This document shows positions 25,246-33,053 of a DNA stretch of 36,770 nt, in pieces. Both the position numbers and the translations under genes were made by a program. The notes under the pieces are model-generated. The model did no database searches. It worked only from the letters and a program-made list of their open reading frames with translations, and was not told the origin of the DNA. The DNA is from Bacteroidota bacterium (lineage in GTDB: Bacteria; Bacteroidota; Bacteroidia; Flavobacteriales; Flavobacteriaceae), in the NCBI GenBank assembly GCA_018335575.1, contig JAGXRT010000042.1, positions 1 through 36,770 on the forward strand. Direction: 5' to 3'. Each line of letters starts with the position of its first letter. The first letter of the stretch is position 1.

Positions 25246-25401
25246 TTAGAATACGAAAAATTGGTAAAAGAGATACATAGCAATTCCTAAAATCGCCATT
25301 ACAAGAGTTGGAGCAATCAAGTGTTTGATTTCATTAACCCAATCTTGAATTGATTCATATGGTTTTCTATCATCTTCGTCGTAGAAAAAATTGGATTTCA
25401 T
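25246..25401 (-). CDS. 51-residue single-pass membrane peptide in the potassium operon
   Basis: A short gene starting ATG at 25401 and ending TAA at 25246. The protein begins MKSNFFYDEDDRKPYESIQ and ends with one hydrophobic helix (LIAPTLVMAILGIAMYLFYQ) and no charged tail, so the acidic N-terminus is probably cytoplasmic. It sits 12 bases before the helical protein and in the gap between the response regulator and trkH, where a small accessory subunit would be expected. It recalls small subunits such as KdpF by position and size only. Its start, even spacing and hydropathy argue that it is real. Confidence 0.65.
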   Translation of the reverse strand: MKSNFFYDEDDRKPYESIQDWVNEIKHLIAPTLVMAILGIAMYLFYQFFVF

Positions 25402-25491
25402 TACTTTGTGCTTTTGTTACTACAAATATCATATGGAAGCGATAAGCAAAAAATCTAGGATTAGTAGTTTTGTGTAAAGATTTTATAAAGA

Positions 25492-26169
25492 CTACTGAAA
25501 GCGATATCCAACACCACTTTCTGTAATGATATGTTGTGGATTGTTTGGATTTACTTCAATCTTTTTGCGCAGCGTTCCAACAAAAACACGTAAATACTGT
25601 GTTTCGGTTTGAAATGTATAACCCCAAATTTCTCTCAAAAGATATTGATGTGTCAGGACTTTACCTTCATTTTTGGCAAATAAAGCCAATAAATTATACT
25701 CTGTTGAAGTGAGTTTTATGACCTCATTATTTTGTTTTACAATACGTGCTACCAAGTTTATTTCAATATCTCCACAAGTAATAATTATGTCGTTCTCGCT
25801 ATTTTGGCTTCTTTTAATAGCTGATCGAATTCTTGCCAACAGTTCGCCCGTTCGAAAAGGTTTGGTTAAATAATCGGTTGCTCCGTTGTCGAGGGCTGAT
25901 ATAATATCGATTTCATTGTCTTGAACCGAAAGAATGATGATAGGTTTGTTATACCATTCACGCAGTTCTTTTAATATATCGTGCCCGCTTTTGTCTGGCA
26001 ATCCAATATCTAGCAGTATTAAATCAGGGGCATGACTGGCCGATAAGATTAATCCTTCTTTTCCTGTACTTGCTTGAACTACCTTATAATCGTTGCTCTC
26101 CAAATTTATTTGAAGTAATTTTCTGATTTGTGGTTCATCATCTATAATTAATACTTCAGCCTTATTCAT
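25492..26169 (-). CDS. kdpE: KdpE-like response regulator
   Basis: 225 residues from the chosen start MNKAEVLIIDDEP; the frame reaches 26199, but this later start overlaps the kinase stop by 8 bases, the usual coupled arrangement. The receiver domain has D10, D11 and the phosphoacceptor D54 (ILLDIGLPDKSG), then the conserved Lys in YLTKPFRTGEL. An OmpR-type winged helix follows (LTSTEYNLLALFAKN, YLRVFVGTLRKKIE, ITESGVGYRF). The pattern YLRVFVGxLRKKIE with ESGVGYR is characteristic of KdpE. It should switch on the downstream potassium transport genes. The symbol reflects family, since no kdpFABC genes are in the window. Confidence 0.85.
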   Translation of the reverse strand: MNKAEVLIIDDEPQIRKLLQINLESNDYKVVQASTGKEGLILSASHAPDLILLDIGLPDKSGHDILKELREWYNKPIIILSVQDNEIDIISALDNGATDYLTKPFRTGELLARIRSAIKRSQNSENDIIITCGDIEINLVARIVKQNNEVIKLTSTEYNLLALFAKNEGKVLTHQYLLREIWGYTFQTETQYLRVFVGTLRKKIEVNPNNPQHIITESGVGYRFQ

Positions 26170-27241
26170 TTCCCAAATTTGTGTTTTTGGAAAATTCACA
26201 TGGAATTTTAATTAAAAATCGTGCACCGCCTATCTTTAAATTATCTACTATTACTTTACCCTTCATTGCTTCGGTAAAACCCTTAACTATGGAAAGCCCT
26301 AAACCTGTACCACCTGGAACCGTTTGATTTAAACGATAGAACTTATCAAAAACATATTTAATTTCATTTGTTGGAAGTCCTTTACCATTATCAGATACTT
26401 CAATAAAGCAATGAGTTAAATTATGGGTTAGTTTAATAGTAATGATTGAATTTGTTGGTGTGTGTTGAAGGGCGTTGTGAATGAGATTAAATAAAATTTG
26501 TTCTGTTAGGCCATTATCAATCTTGACACACGGCATATTTTTTGGAATAAATACTATTTGGTGATTTTGTGTTTCTTTTTCGTTGTCATTAATCGCTGAA
26601 AAAACAAGTTCGTTTAAGTCACACCAATCAACTTTTGGTTGGATAAACCCTGCTTCAAGCCGGCTAATACTCAATAGGTTTTTTACCTGACGATTTAGTC
26701 GAAAACTAGCAATTTCAATTTCAGAATAGAGTTCTTTGCGATTTTTGTCAGAAAGCTTGGTTTGGTTTTCTTTAATGGTGTCTATTGCACCGATTATAGT
26801 GGAAATGGGTGTTCTCAACTCGTGAGAAAGTGAGTTTAGTATAGTGTTGTACAGTTTGATGGATTTTTCTTTTTCTTCTTGTTCTATTTCTTTTTGTTCG
26901 AATTTTCTGATTTGATAGGTGAGCACAGCATTAATACATGCAATTACAAAATACATTAAAAACATCAAAACATCTTCAGTTGTTTCAATTTGCCAAGTAA
27001 AAGTAGGTGGAATGAAAAAGAAATTCAAAATTATGGCACTAAGCATTGCCGAAAGCATAACAGGAAAAATATCAAAAAGTATGGCATTAACAGAAACCAT
27101 AAAAAGTAAGATCAGAGCAACAGCCCTATAACCAATAATGTCAACTGAGAAAAAACACAAAATTGCAGTGAATACAATAAGTAATATACTTATCAGGTAT
27201 TGTTTTATCGTGTTTAATTTTCTTGTTTTCAGTAAGTCCAC
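26162..27241 (-). CDS. KdpD-like sensor histidine kinase lacking the N-terminal sensor half
   Basis: A 359-residue membrane kinase. Residues 14-110 are the four-helix DUF4118 domain of KdpD (with FFFIPPTFTWQIETTEDVLM). The H-box SLSHELRTP gives H140. The N-box LIHNALQHTP, the G1 box SDNGKGLP, the F-box FDKFYR and the G2 box GGTGLGLSIVKG follow. The large cytoplasmic KdpD and universal-stress-protein domains found in E. coli KdpD are absent. It heads the operon and overlaps the response regulator gene. It probably senses potassium limitation or osmotic stress. Confidence 0.87.
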   Translation of the reverse strand: MDLLKTRKLNTIKQYLISILLIVFTAILCFFSVDIIGYRAVALILLFMVSVNAILFDIFPVMLSAMLSAIILNFFFIPPTFTWQIETTEDVLMFLMYFVIACINAVLTYQIRKFEQKEIEQEEKEKSIKLYNTILNSLSHELRTPISTIIGAIDTIKENQTKLSDKNRKELYSEIEIASFRLNRQVKNLLSISRLEAGFIQPKVDWCDLNELVFSAINDNEKETQNHQIVFIPKNMPCVKIDNGLTEQILFNLIHNALQHTPTNSIITIKLTHNLTHCFIEVSDNGKGLPTNEIKYVFDKFYRLNQTVPGGTGLGLSIVKGFTEAMKGKVIVDNLKIGGARFLIKIPCEFSKNTNLGNE

Positions 27242-27251
27242 TTTTTTTATT

Positions 27252-27259
27252 CAAAGTTA
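27252..27259 (-). promoter_or_regulatory. -7 box of the potassium operon
   Basis: On the minus strand TAACTTTG fits TAnnTTTG and lies 10 bases before the kinase start codon, implying a very short leader. A -33 element at the usual distance is not evident. Confidence 0.35.
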
Positions 27260-27364
27260 ATAATTGAATTATAAAGATTTCGTAAAAAATCCCTTCTTTT
27301 GTTGTAAATTTATTCTTTTTAAAATACGCTGCTTGTTCAATTATGTCATAGTGTACTAATATTG

Positions 27365-27434
27365 TATATTTGAAGTGCGATGCAGCTTTTTATGGTTAAG
27401 TCGCTACTACAAAGCAACTTCGGTTGCTTTTTTT
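27365..27434 (+). ncRNA. Candidate small RNA with its own promoter and terminator
   Basis: TATATTTG (27365-27372) fits the TAnnTTTG -7 box. About 38 bases on is a strong intrinsic terminator: AAAGCAAC (27411-27418), a TTCG loop and GTTGCTTT (27423-27430), then a run of T. The transcript would be about 55 bases, with no open frame of note. No plus-strand gene lies upstream that would need this terminator. This and the kinase promoter are the content of the 351-base gap 27242-27592. Confidence 0.45.
27411..27434 (+). terminator. Intrinsic terminator with UUCG loop
   Basis: Perfect 8-bp stem AAAGCAAC/GTTGCTTT around TTCG, followed by TTTT. It works on the plus strand only, since the minus strand lacks a T run. 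Confidence 0.8.
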
Positions 27435-27592
27435 ACTTATTAATAGGTTATAATTTTTTATTATTAAGATAAACAATATAATGATAGAAACAATAACTTG
27501 GCCTATCACTTTTGATAAAAATAGAAATGAAAATGCACTAAGTTGATGATTTTTATATTAGAATGTAGTAAACAATTATTCGACCAGTGTTT

Positions 27593-28177
27593 TTATTTTT
27601 CATCAATATTTATATTAATTTCTAATTCATTAAGCGATTGGGATATATACTTTTTAAAATTCATTGCATCTTTAATAAATTCACCTATGTCGACATCCAA
27701 GTAAATTGGTTTTCCTAAATAATTTTTGCTAAAGTGTATTGCTCCATAATAGCAAAAATCATTTCCATAATGCCCGAAAGGATCTGTTGTGTGCTTTGTT
27801 TCAGCTTCAATTACCAAACAATCCGTTTCAAAATAGACGGACCATTTTCTCCAATAAAATCCTTCTTTTACAATTCCTTTTTTAATTTCAGGGTCAAAAA
27901 TATCTAAACAGATATTCCAATTTTTATGAGTATCAGAATTATGAATGTTATGAATCAGTTGTTTTATTTCTACAGCCTTTGAATGGTGTTCTTTAGAAGC
28001 AACATCGAGATTAACAACAAGGTCTACAAACTTTTTTAGTTCTTGTATTTTTTTGTAAGTGGCTTTATCGAGATTCAAGGTTTTACATTTATCGATTTTT
28101 ATATGTTTCGTCAATTTATTTATTTTTCTTGTGCCATTTATACCTAATAAATTGGGTATATAAGAGTTATTACACAA
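27593..28177 (-). CDS. Hypothetical protein of unknown function
   Basis: A 194-residue soluble protein, rich in Lys and Asn, with a helical first half (ATYKKIQELKKFVDLVVNL) and a beta-rich second half (FYWRKWSVYFETDCLVIEAET, DFCYYGAIHFSKNYLGK). The family was not recognised. The frame has no early ATG and opens with TTG at 28177. An ATG at 28197, three bases after a good AAGGAG, lies in another frame and would join this one if the run of six A at 28189-28194 had seven. The gene then would begin MKKSLTFLCNNS. This may be a frameshift or a sequencing error. It is flanked by repeats on both sides. Confidence 0.55.
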   Translation of the reverse strand: MCNNSYIPNLLGINGTRKINKLTKHIKIDKCKTLNLDKATYKKIQELKKFVDLVVNLDVASKEHHSKAVEIKQLIHNIHNSDTHKNWNICLDIFDPEIKKGIVKEGFYWRKWSVYFETDCLVIEAETKHTTDPFGHYGNDFCYYGAIHFSKNYLGKPIYLDVDIGEFIKDAMNFKKYISQSLNELEININIDEK

Positions 28178-28548
28178 AAAGGTTAAGCTTTTTTCATCGA
28201 CTCCTTAGCAATTTTCTTTCGTAAGCGTTACGAATATATGGAATTGAACTAAGAATTAAAAATTAAAAACTAAAAGTTGTACGTTGTACGTCCCTGATAT
28301 AGGTTGACCACTTTAAGTCAATTTACTATGAGAGCAAACGTAAAATTAATATGGAAACATTGGCAGTTTAGAGTAACATTAGTAGTAAGTAGCTATTTAA
28401 TTTTTTATTGATATATTACTTTTAAGGAACCGAGTTTTGCTATAAGAATATCATTTGTTTACAATTTTTTTCATTAACTTTTTTGCTTCTCCAAAAAAGT
28501 TACAAAAAATGAGACTTTTTTATCATGCATTTTTGCTGGCGCAAAACC

Positions 28549-28611
28549 GCTTGTAAAACAGCGCCAAAATGGACTTTGTCCATTTCGTGTACCACCGCTG
28601 CTTTTACAAGC
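28549..28611. repeat. Nested inverted repeat
   Basis: Outer arms GCTTGTAAAACAGCG (28549-28563) and CGCTGCTTTTACAAGC (28596-28611) match but for one extra base. Inside is a perfect hairpin AAATGGAC-TTT-GTCCATTT (28567-28585). The form suits a MITE-like element or an RNA hairpin. Confidence 0.65.
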
Positions 28612-28723
28612 TATGCTTTAAAAAAAGATTTTTTTAAATGACATTATTCCTATATGTTATAAATGTTATAGCAGAAAATAGTCAAAAAACCAGTCAACTC
28701 AATTTAGGGAAGTACAAGTTTTG

Positions 28724-28866
28724 CAATAAGAACAAAGGGGTTATTTAAAAAATTGAATTAACAGCTTGCTTTGCTGTGCGCGCAATGACGTACTTAGTTG
28801 CTTTTTGTTAGTATAGTGCGCAGAGCTAAACAAGGGGGATGCCGAACACCTTTTAACCCTGTGAGG
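28724..28866 (+). repeat. Dispersed intergenic repeat, copy D (full, extended)
   Basis: AAAAAATTGAATTAACAGC then TTGCTTTGCTGTGCGCGC and AATGACGTACTT match copy C, and ACAAGGGGGATGCCGAACAC with CTTTTAACCCTG matches A, B and C. It is the longest copy in the window, joining the extended left part of C to the complete right part of A and B. Confidence 0.75.
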
Positions 28867-28940
28867 GGTTTACTATGATTTTGATGGACCTAAATGCTCA
28901 TTGATTGTTGTTAAAAGAACATCTTTTTATATTGGTTTTG

Positions 28941-29761
28941 TTAAAAAAGCTGTGCCTGTGTTTCAATTTTCGGATGAAAAGTCCCGATTATCATAAATGG
29001 ATTATGAGAAACGTAATGATGCAATTGTGATGTGCCTAAATATAAATGCAAGTCTTTTGTTTTAGCAAAATCGTCAACGTACTTTTTCTTTACAACTTCA
29101 ACCGCTTTAGATTCATTGCCTTGGTTACGGGCCAGGCAATTCCAGTATAGCTGTCCGATTTCCCAATCTTCAATCATTAATTTACTTTTCTTGCCTTGAT
29201 TGTCTTCAAAAACATAAGAAAATTTATATGGCAATTTTTTTACTACTTCAAAAGGATTTTCGGGTTGTTGGAATAAATTAAACTGCAAACGCTCTGCTTC
29301 CAATTTTGCAATTTTATTTTTGTCCCATTCTCGTTCAACCGCTTCAATGGTAAAGTCCAATATTTTGGTTGGTTTGAAAACAGCCAATGAAGGCAAATAT
29401 TTTTGTTTTGAGCTTCGGCAATTAGTTCTGTCAGGTTGTAATAAATCTTGCCAAGAGCAAACTTTTTTCTTTCAGCCCAGTTATGGTCAGTTTCTAAATG
29501 TCTAACAATTTTAATTTCGCTGTCGTGCGAATATGGTCGGAAACTTTCCGGTCTGAAATCGCTGTCGTTTTTTACCAAATCTAATTCAATCCAATCGTAT
29601 TTTTTGTATTGTTGGTCGTATGATTTTTTACGAAACTGTATTGGGTAAATTCTAATCCAAGTGCCATCTTCACGAAATCCTGCTGTACAAACCAATTCAT
29701 CATACTTGCTTGAAATAGCAGGATAGGTTTTTACAGTTACCAAAACTTTTGTTAATGCCAT
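28941..29761 (-). pseudogene. Frameshifted gene of unknown function (defence island)
   Basis: Two overlapping frames make one protein of about 272 residues. The first (from 29761, MALTKVLVTVKTYP, then DELVCTAGFREDGTWIRIYP) reads through AQNK and is lost at an A5 run near 29404-29409. The second continues KYLPSLAVFKPTKILDF to HNPFMIIGTFHPK. One extra A would join them as AQNKKYLPSL. The family was not recognised; proteins of this kind occur beside DUF488 genes. The N-terminal part is beta-rich and the C-terminal part helical. It is last in the minus-strand island. The break may be real or a homopolymer error. Confidence 0.7.
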
Positions 29762-29811
29762 TTATCTCGGAGTGTTTTATTTTTAATGGTCTCGATGATT
29801 ACTTCGCAGTT

Positions 29812-30696
29812 TTAAATATGTTTTACTTCGTATTCAAAGCTCGGAAGCGATTCAATGGCTTCTGCTAAGTGTTTACGGTGGCATTGACAAATATTGGCTT
29901 CAAAACACGTTAAAGCAATGCGTTTATGCTGTTTTAATAAGTTTAGTATGGTGGTTTGCGTAGGAACCGTTTTTGTTAAGTTATTTTTTCGGTAAACAGT
30001 AAATAATTTATCGTAATCTGTTTGCGTATTTAGTTCCTGTCTTTGTTCGGATTGGATTCCAACCTCAGGAAAGTGCATGTATTGTATTCCCAAATTTTCA
30101 CAAAAGCGTTTCAATTGGTTTTTATTAAAACCGTATTTCATGCTTAACGGATTGTTGCGAACATCCACTAAAATTTTCACATCGTTTTTTAACAAACGGT
30201 TTAAATATTCCTCAAGCGATATGCCTTCATACCCAATCGTAAACAATACGGTTTTGTTGTTGACAGGTATGCTATTTTTTACTTTTTCAAGTTCCACTTT
30301 TGTTAAAATGCTTTCCGCTTTTTCGCTTTTGGTTGCCCAATAAGGAAAATTGATGTAAGTATGTTTCATCAATGCGTTGGTACTCATACCACCGTACAGC
30401 TTTTTAATTTCCAGTATTTGTTTACGGTCGGTTTCCTTTAAGGATTTTAAATAATCGGTTTTGTCTAAACTTTTAAAATGGCTGTTGGTTTCAGCTAAAA
30501 TACCTTTACTTGCCATAGCTGTTAAATCGGCATTGGCAGAGTAGGAGTAACAACCAAAACGGTAAGGGACAAAATCATACGCTTTGTTTTCCTGCTTTTG
30601 GGCAACTAAAAACAACAACTTTTGTAAATGGATTTTTTCCAATTCGCCTTCAAAAAGTTGCATTAAAGCGAGTATAATTTTTCTTCTGTAAAACAT
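29812..30696 (-). CDS. SocA-like/DUF488 fusion protein
   Basis: A 294-residue protein. The N-terminal 130 residues (KIHLQKLLFLVAQ; YDFVPYRFGCYSY) resemble the DUF4065/SocA ('Panacea') antitoxin-type domain. Residues 149-294 are DUF488: LFTIGYEGISLEEYLNRLL, VDVRNNPLSMKYGF, and the Cys-rich LTCFEANICQCHRKHLAEAI (C264, C270, C272, H273, R274). DUF488 has no settled function but is frequent in defence islands. Antitoxin-like domains of this kind neutralise toxins or link them to a chaperone or protease, so the fusion may be regulatory. It follows the BRO-N pseudogene by 25 bases and is intact. Confidence 0.75.
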   Translation of the reverse strand: MFYRRKIILALMQLFEGELEKIHLQKLLFLVAQKQENKAYDFVPYRFGCYSYSANADLTAMASKGILAETNSHFKSLDKTDYLKSLKETDRKQILEIKKLYGGMSTNALMKHTYINFPYWATKSEKAESILTKVELEKVKNSIPVNNKTVLFTIGYEGISLEEYLNRLLKNDVKILVDVRNNPLSMKYGFNKNQLKRFCENLGIQYMHFPEVGIQSEQRQELNTQTDYDKLFTVYRKNNLTKTVPTQTTILNLLKQHKRIALTCFEANICQCHRKHLAEAIESLPSFEYEVKHI

Positions 30697-30721
30697 AGGG
30701 CAAAGGTATTAATTTGCGTAC

Positions 30722-31593
30722 TTATTTTAATTTATTTCTTCTTATCTTTTTAGCGGGAAGTGCTTCCTTTTGCTTTATTCCTTTTAGTGCATCCTTTGCG
30801 TTCAATTCTGATACCACCTTTTTTCCCGTTTTGGCTTCCAATTCCATTCTTGCACTTTGGCTACATTTCCACCTTGCTTGGCAACTTTTTTACTTTCTTC
30901 AAAATCTTTGGGATTGGTAGCTGCTGATATGTCCTTTGTAGATGCTTCAGCAAGCATATTTAAAATCAACTCTGTGTTGGTCATGTTGTCTTTAAGATTT
31001 TCTTTTTTCAAACCTTATAGAATTTTATATTCTTTGGTGGATTTATCGCTCCAGGCTTTGGTAATAATATCGGTAAGTGTGGCAAATTGTTGCTCTTCTT
31101 TTAACCCCCGTTTTTTCCATTCATCGGTAAGTTCTTTTCGTATTTCAATGCTTTTGAGTCGTTGATTAATCCAATTTTCAGAATAGCCCAATTTCAGGTA
31201 TTGCTCCAATGCGCGGTCAATACTTAATTCAGGGTCCTGCATTTCGTCTAAGCGCTCAGCCGCTACTTGTGCCAGCCAAAGTTTAAATGGTTCTGCTTTG
31301 GGAGATGGAATGGATTGAATTAAACGGAAAAGTTGTTCGGTATCGGCTACATCGGTAATTCTTGATTTACCGTCTTCAGCAATCATTTTCAACTGTCCGA
31401 TTTTTTCGGACAGTTCACTTCCCTCCTTTTTAAGCTTGGCTTTTAGGTCGCTCCAATACTTTCTCGGGCGATCAGTTCCGGTCAAAATTTCTATTACATC
31501 CACAACAGATATATACCATTTTTCATGCTCAGCATCCCAAATGGTACGCACTTGTTTTTCTTCAAATAGTTTGATGGCGGTTTCTTTGGTCAT
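30722..31593 (-). pseudogene. Broken BRO-N domain gene
   Basis: A roughly 290-residue protein interrupted twice. The BRO-N part is intact (EKQVRTIWDAEHEKWYISVV; residues 1-100) and continues to KEYKIL, where an in-frame TAA stop (31015-31017) replaces a codon. Reading on gives GLKKENLKDNMTNTELIL and then AKQGGNVAKV. Near 30858 one base is missing, after which the frame continues as ARMELEAKTGKKVVSELNA to a stop at 30722. BRO-N proteins bind DNA, are common in phages, and often lie beside restriction genes. The truncated 192-residue product may still be made. Confidence 0.8.
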
Positions 31594-31603
31594 GGGTGTT
31601 TTA

Positions 31604-31675
31604 TTAACTGTTTTTATATTCTATGTTTTGAGTTTCGGACAGGCTGATAGTTGCTGTTTGTGATTTATCGGACAT
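31604..31675 (-). pseudogene. Remnant of a second AlbA_2-type gene (N-terminus only)
   Basis: A 23-codon frame whose end SETQNIEYKNS matches the start of the adjacent AlbA_2 protein (PETQNIEYKSS). Bases 31615-31639 are nearly identical to 32993-33017 at the start of that gene. The remainder of this copy is absent, and the BRO-N gene starts 10 bases beyond the fragment's stop. The fragment begins inside a short tandem repeat. Confidence 0.65.
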
Positions 31676-31713
31676 TTATCGGACATTAACGACATTTATC
31701 GGACATTAACGAA
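31663..31713. repeat. Tandem repeat with overlapping stop-start codons
   Basis: About two and a half units of ATTTATCGGACATTAACG (31663-31673 partial, 31674-31693, 31694-31713). On the minus strand each unit supplies ATGTCCGATAA with TAATG junctions, so the stop of the AlbA_2 gene overlaps a new ATG. It could couple termination with re-initiation. Confidence 0.6.
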
Positions 31714-33021
31714 ACTTGTATTTTGAACCTTTGCCTTCTCCCTCTCTGTGCAATAGCCCTTTTTCAACAAGTTCAACCAAATCTCGCCTTGCCGTTCTGT
31801 CCACTACATCATAACGTTTCATATACCCAGAGGTGACAATTTCCATATGCTGTTTAAAATAAAGCAAAGCATCCAATTGTCTTTCGTTCAATTCTAATTC
31901 ACTTAAATATTTTTCATTGTAAATGTCTTTTCTAAACTCTACAGAAATGTCGCTTGAATCATAGCTGAAAACAGGTTCGGGAATTCCTGCTTGTTTACAT
32001 TCTTTGATGATTTTTATGGTTCCTCGTCCCCACGATTCGATGTAGCCACTGCGGAACAATGCGTTTGCAATGTCGGGGTTGTAGGGTCGTGAAGCGTGTT
32101 TTTCTAAAAGTGTTTTCACTGTCCAGTTTTCGGGCAGTTGTCCTTCGTTCCAGAAAATGATTTTGTCGTTGTAAACGCTGATTTGAATAGGCACACCGCC
32201 CGAATAGTCTTTGTGGGCAATAGCATTCAGCAAAGCCTCTCTAACGGCTTCTTTCGGGTATTCAAATTTCTCTACACGGTTAATACCTTCGTAACTGATT
32301 TCTGCTTTAATGTATTTCGTAAACAGTAAATCCATTGTTTTCTCAATTTGCTCAAACAAATTGCCGTGAATTTCATCCTGAAACTTCAAATCGTCATCGG
32401 ATTGGAAATAACCGATTTTGATGTAAGCACCCGTTACAAATTTTTCAGGGTTAGGATGAAAAAGCAGCATGGCAGCACGTTTTAGGAATTCGCCTTCTTT
32501 CAACTGTAAATTTTCAATCAAATGTTCGTTGCTGTCGGTTAAACTATCTTCATCAATACGCTGACTTTTTAAAGCCCGTTTGCGGAAAAATTCAAAAGTT
32601 TCCTGCTTCAAATCTTTTATCAAAACTTTAGGAACGGGAACTCCATCCCATCGCATACCTTTTTTTGCAACAGAAACTTATCTAATGCAGCACCTTTCAA
32701 TTCCTGTTTGGTGCTGCCACTTCTATAATGATATTGCCCTTTGTAATTAACAGGGTAGGGATAACCTTCAACAACAATTTCTATAAAATCGCCTTGGTTT
32801 GTAGTATGCAAATTCACATCTACCAAAATACCCAAGGTATCTTTCACCTTGTTTGGAATTTCTTCCATTAACTTTTTAGAATCAGCAATGCCAATAACAT
32901 TTCCTGCATCATCTTTACCGATGAAAATTGTGCCACCGTTGGCATTGGCAAAACCGCATATCCATTTCAGATACTCGTCTCGCCAACTGCTTTTATATTC
33001 TATGTTTTGAGTTTCGGGCAT
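31706..33021 (-). pseudogene. Frameshifted AlbA_2 (Schlafen-type) ATP-binding regulator
   Basis: Two frames form a protein of about 435 residues. The first (from 33021) carries the AlbA_2 domain: MPETQNIEYKSSW, GFANANGGTIFIGKDDAG. It ends KFLLQKK and runs off-frame at a run of seven A near 32662-32668. One more A restores KGMRWDGVPVPKVLI. The second frame holds a GHKL-type ATPase domain (EALLNAIAHKDYSGGVPIQI; IIFWNEGQLP) and a C-terminal winged helix (YDVVDRTARRDLVELVEKG). Such proteins are DNA-binding regulators often found in restriction loci. An A7 run is also prone to slippage, so some full-length protein might still be made. Confidence 0.8.
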
Positions 33022-33053
33022 TGATTAAACTTTCATTTTTTTCTATTTAATAA

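Larger units (their letters stand above)
28178..28940. other. Gene-free region with hairpins and repeat copy D
   Basis: No gene seen over 760 bases. It holds AT-rich short repeats at the left (28250-28300), a nested hairpin at 28549-28611 and dispersed-repeat copy D at 28724-28866. A 27-codon frame at 28328-28411 (MRANVKLIWKHWQF...) is too short to accept. Segment 28478-28640 shares patches with the repeat-rich left end of the window. Confidence 0.6.

Noticed and set aside
28328-28411. 27-codon frame MRANVKLIWKHWQF...
   Set aside because: Too short, no ribosome-binding site, sits in a repeat-rich gap; it might be a transposase scrap but this cannot be shown.
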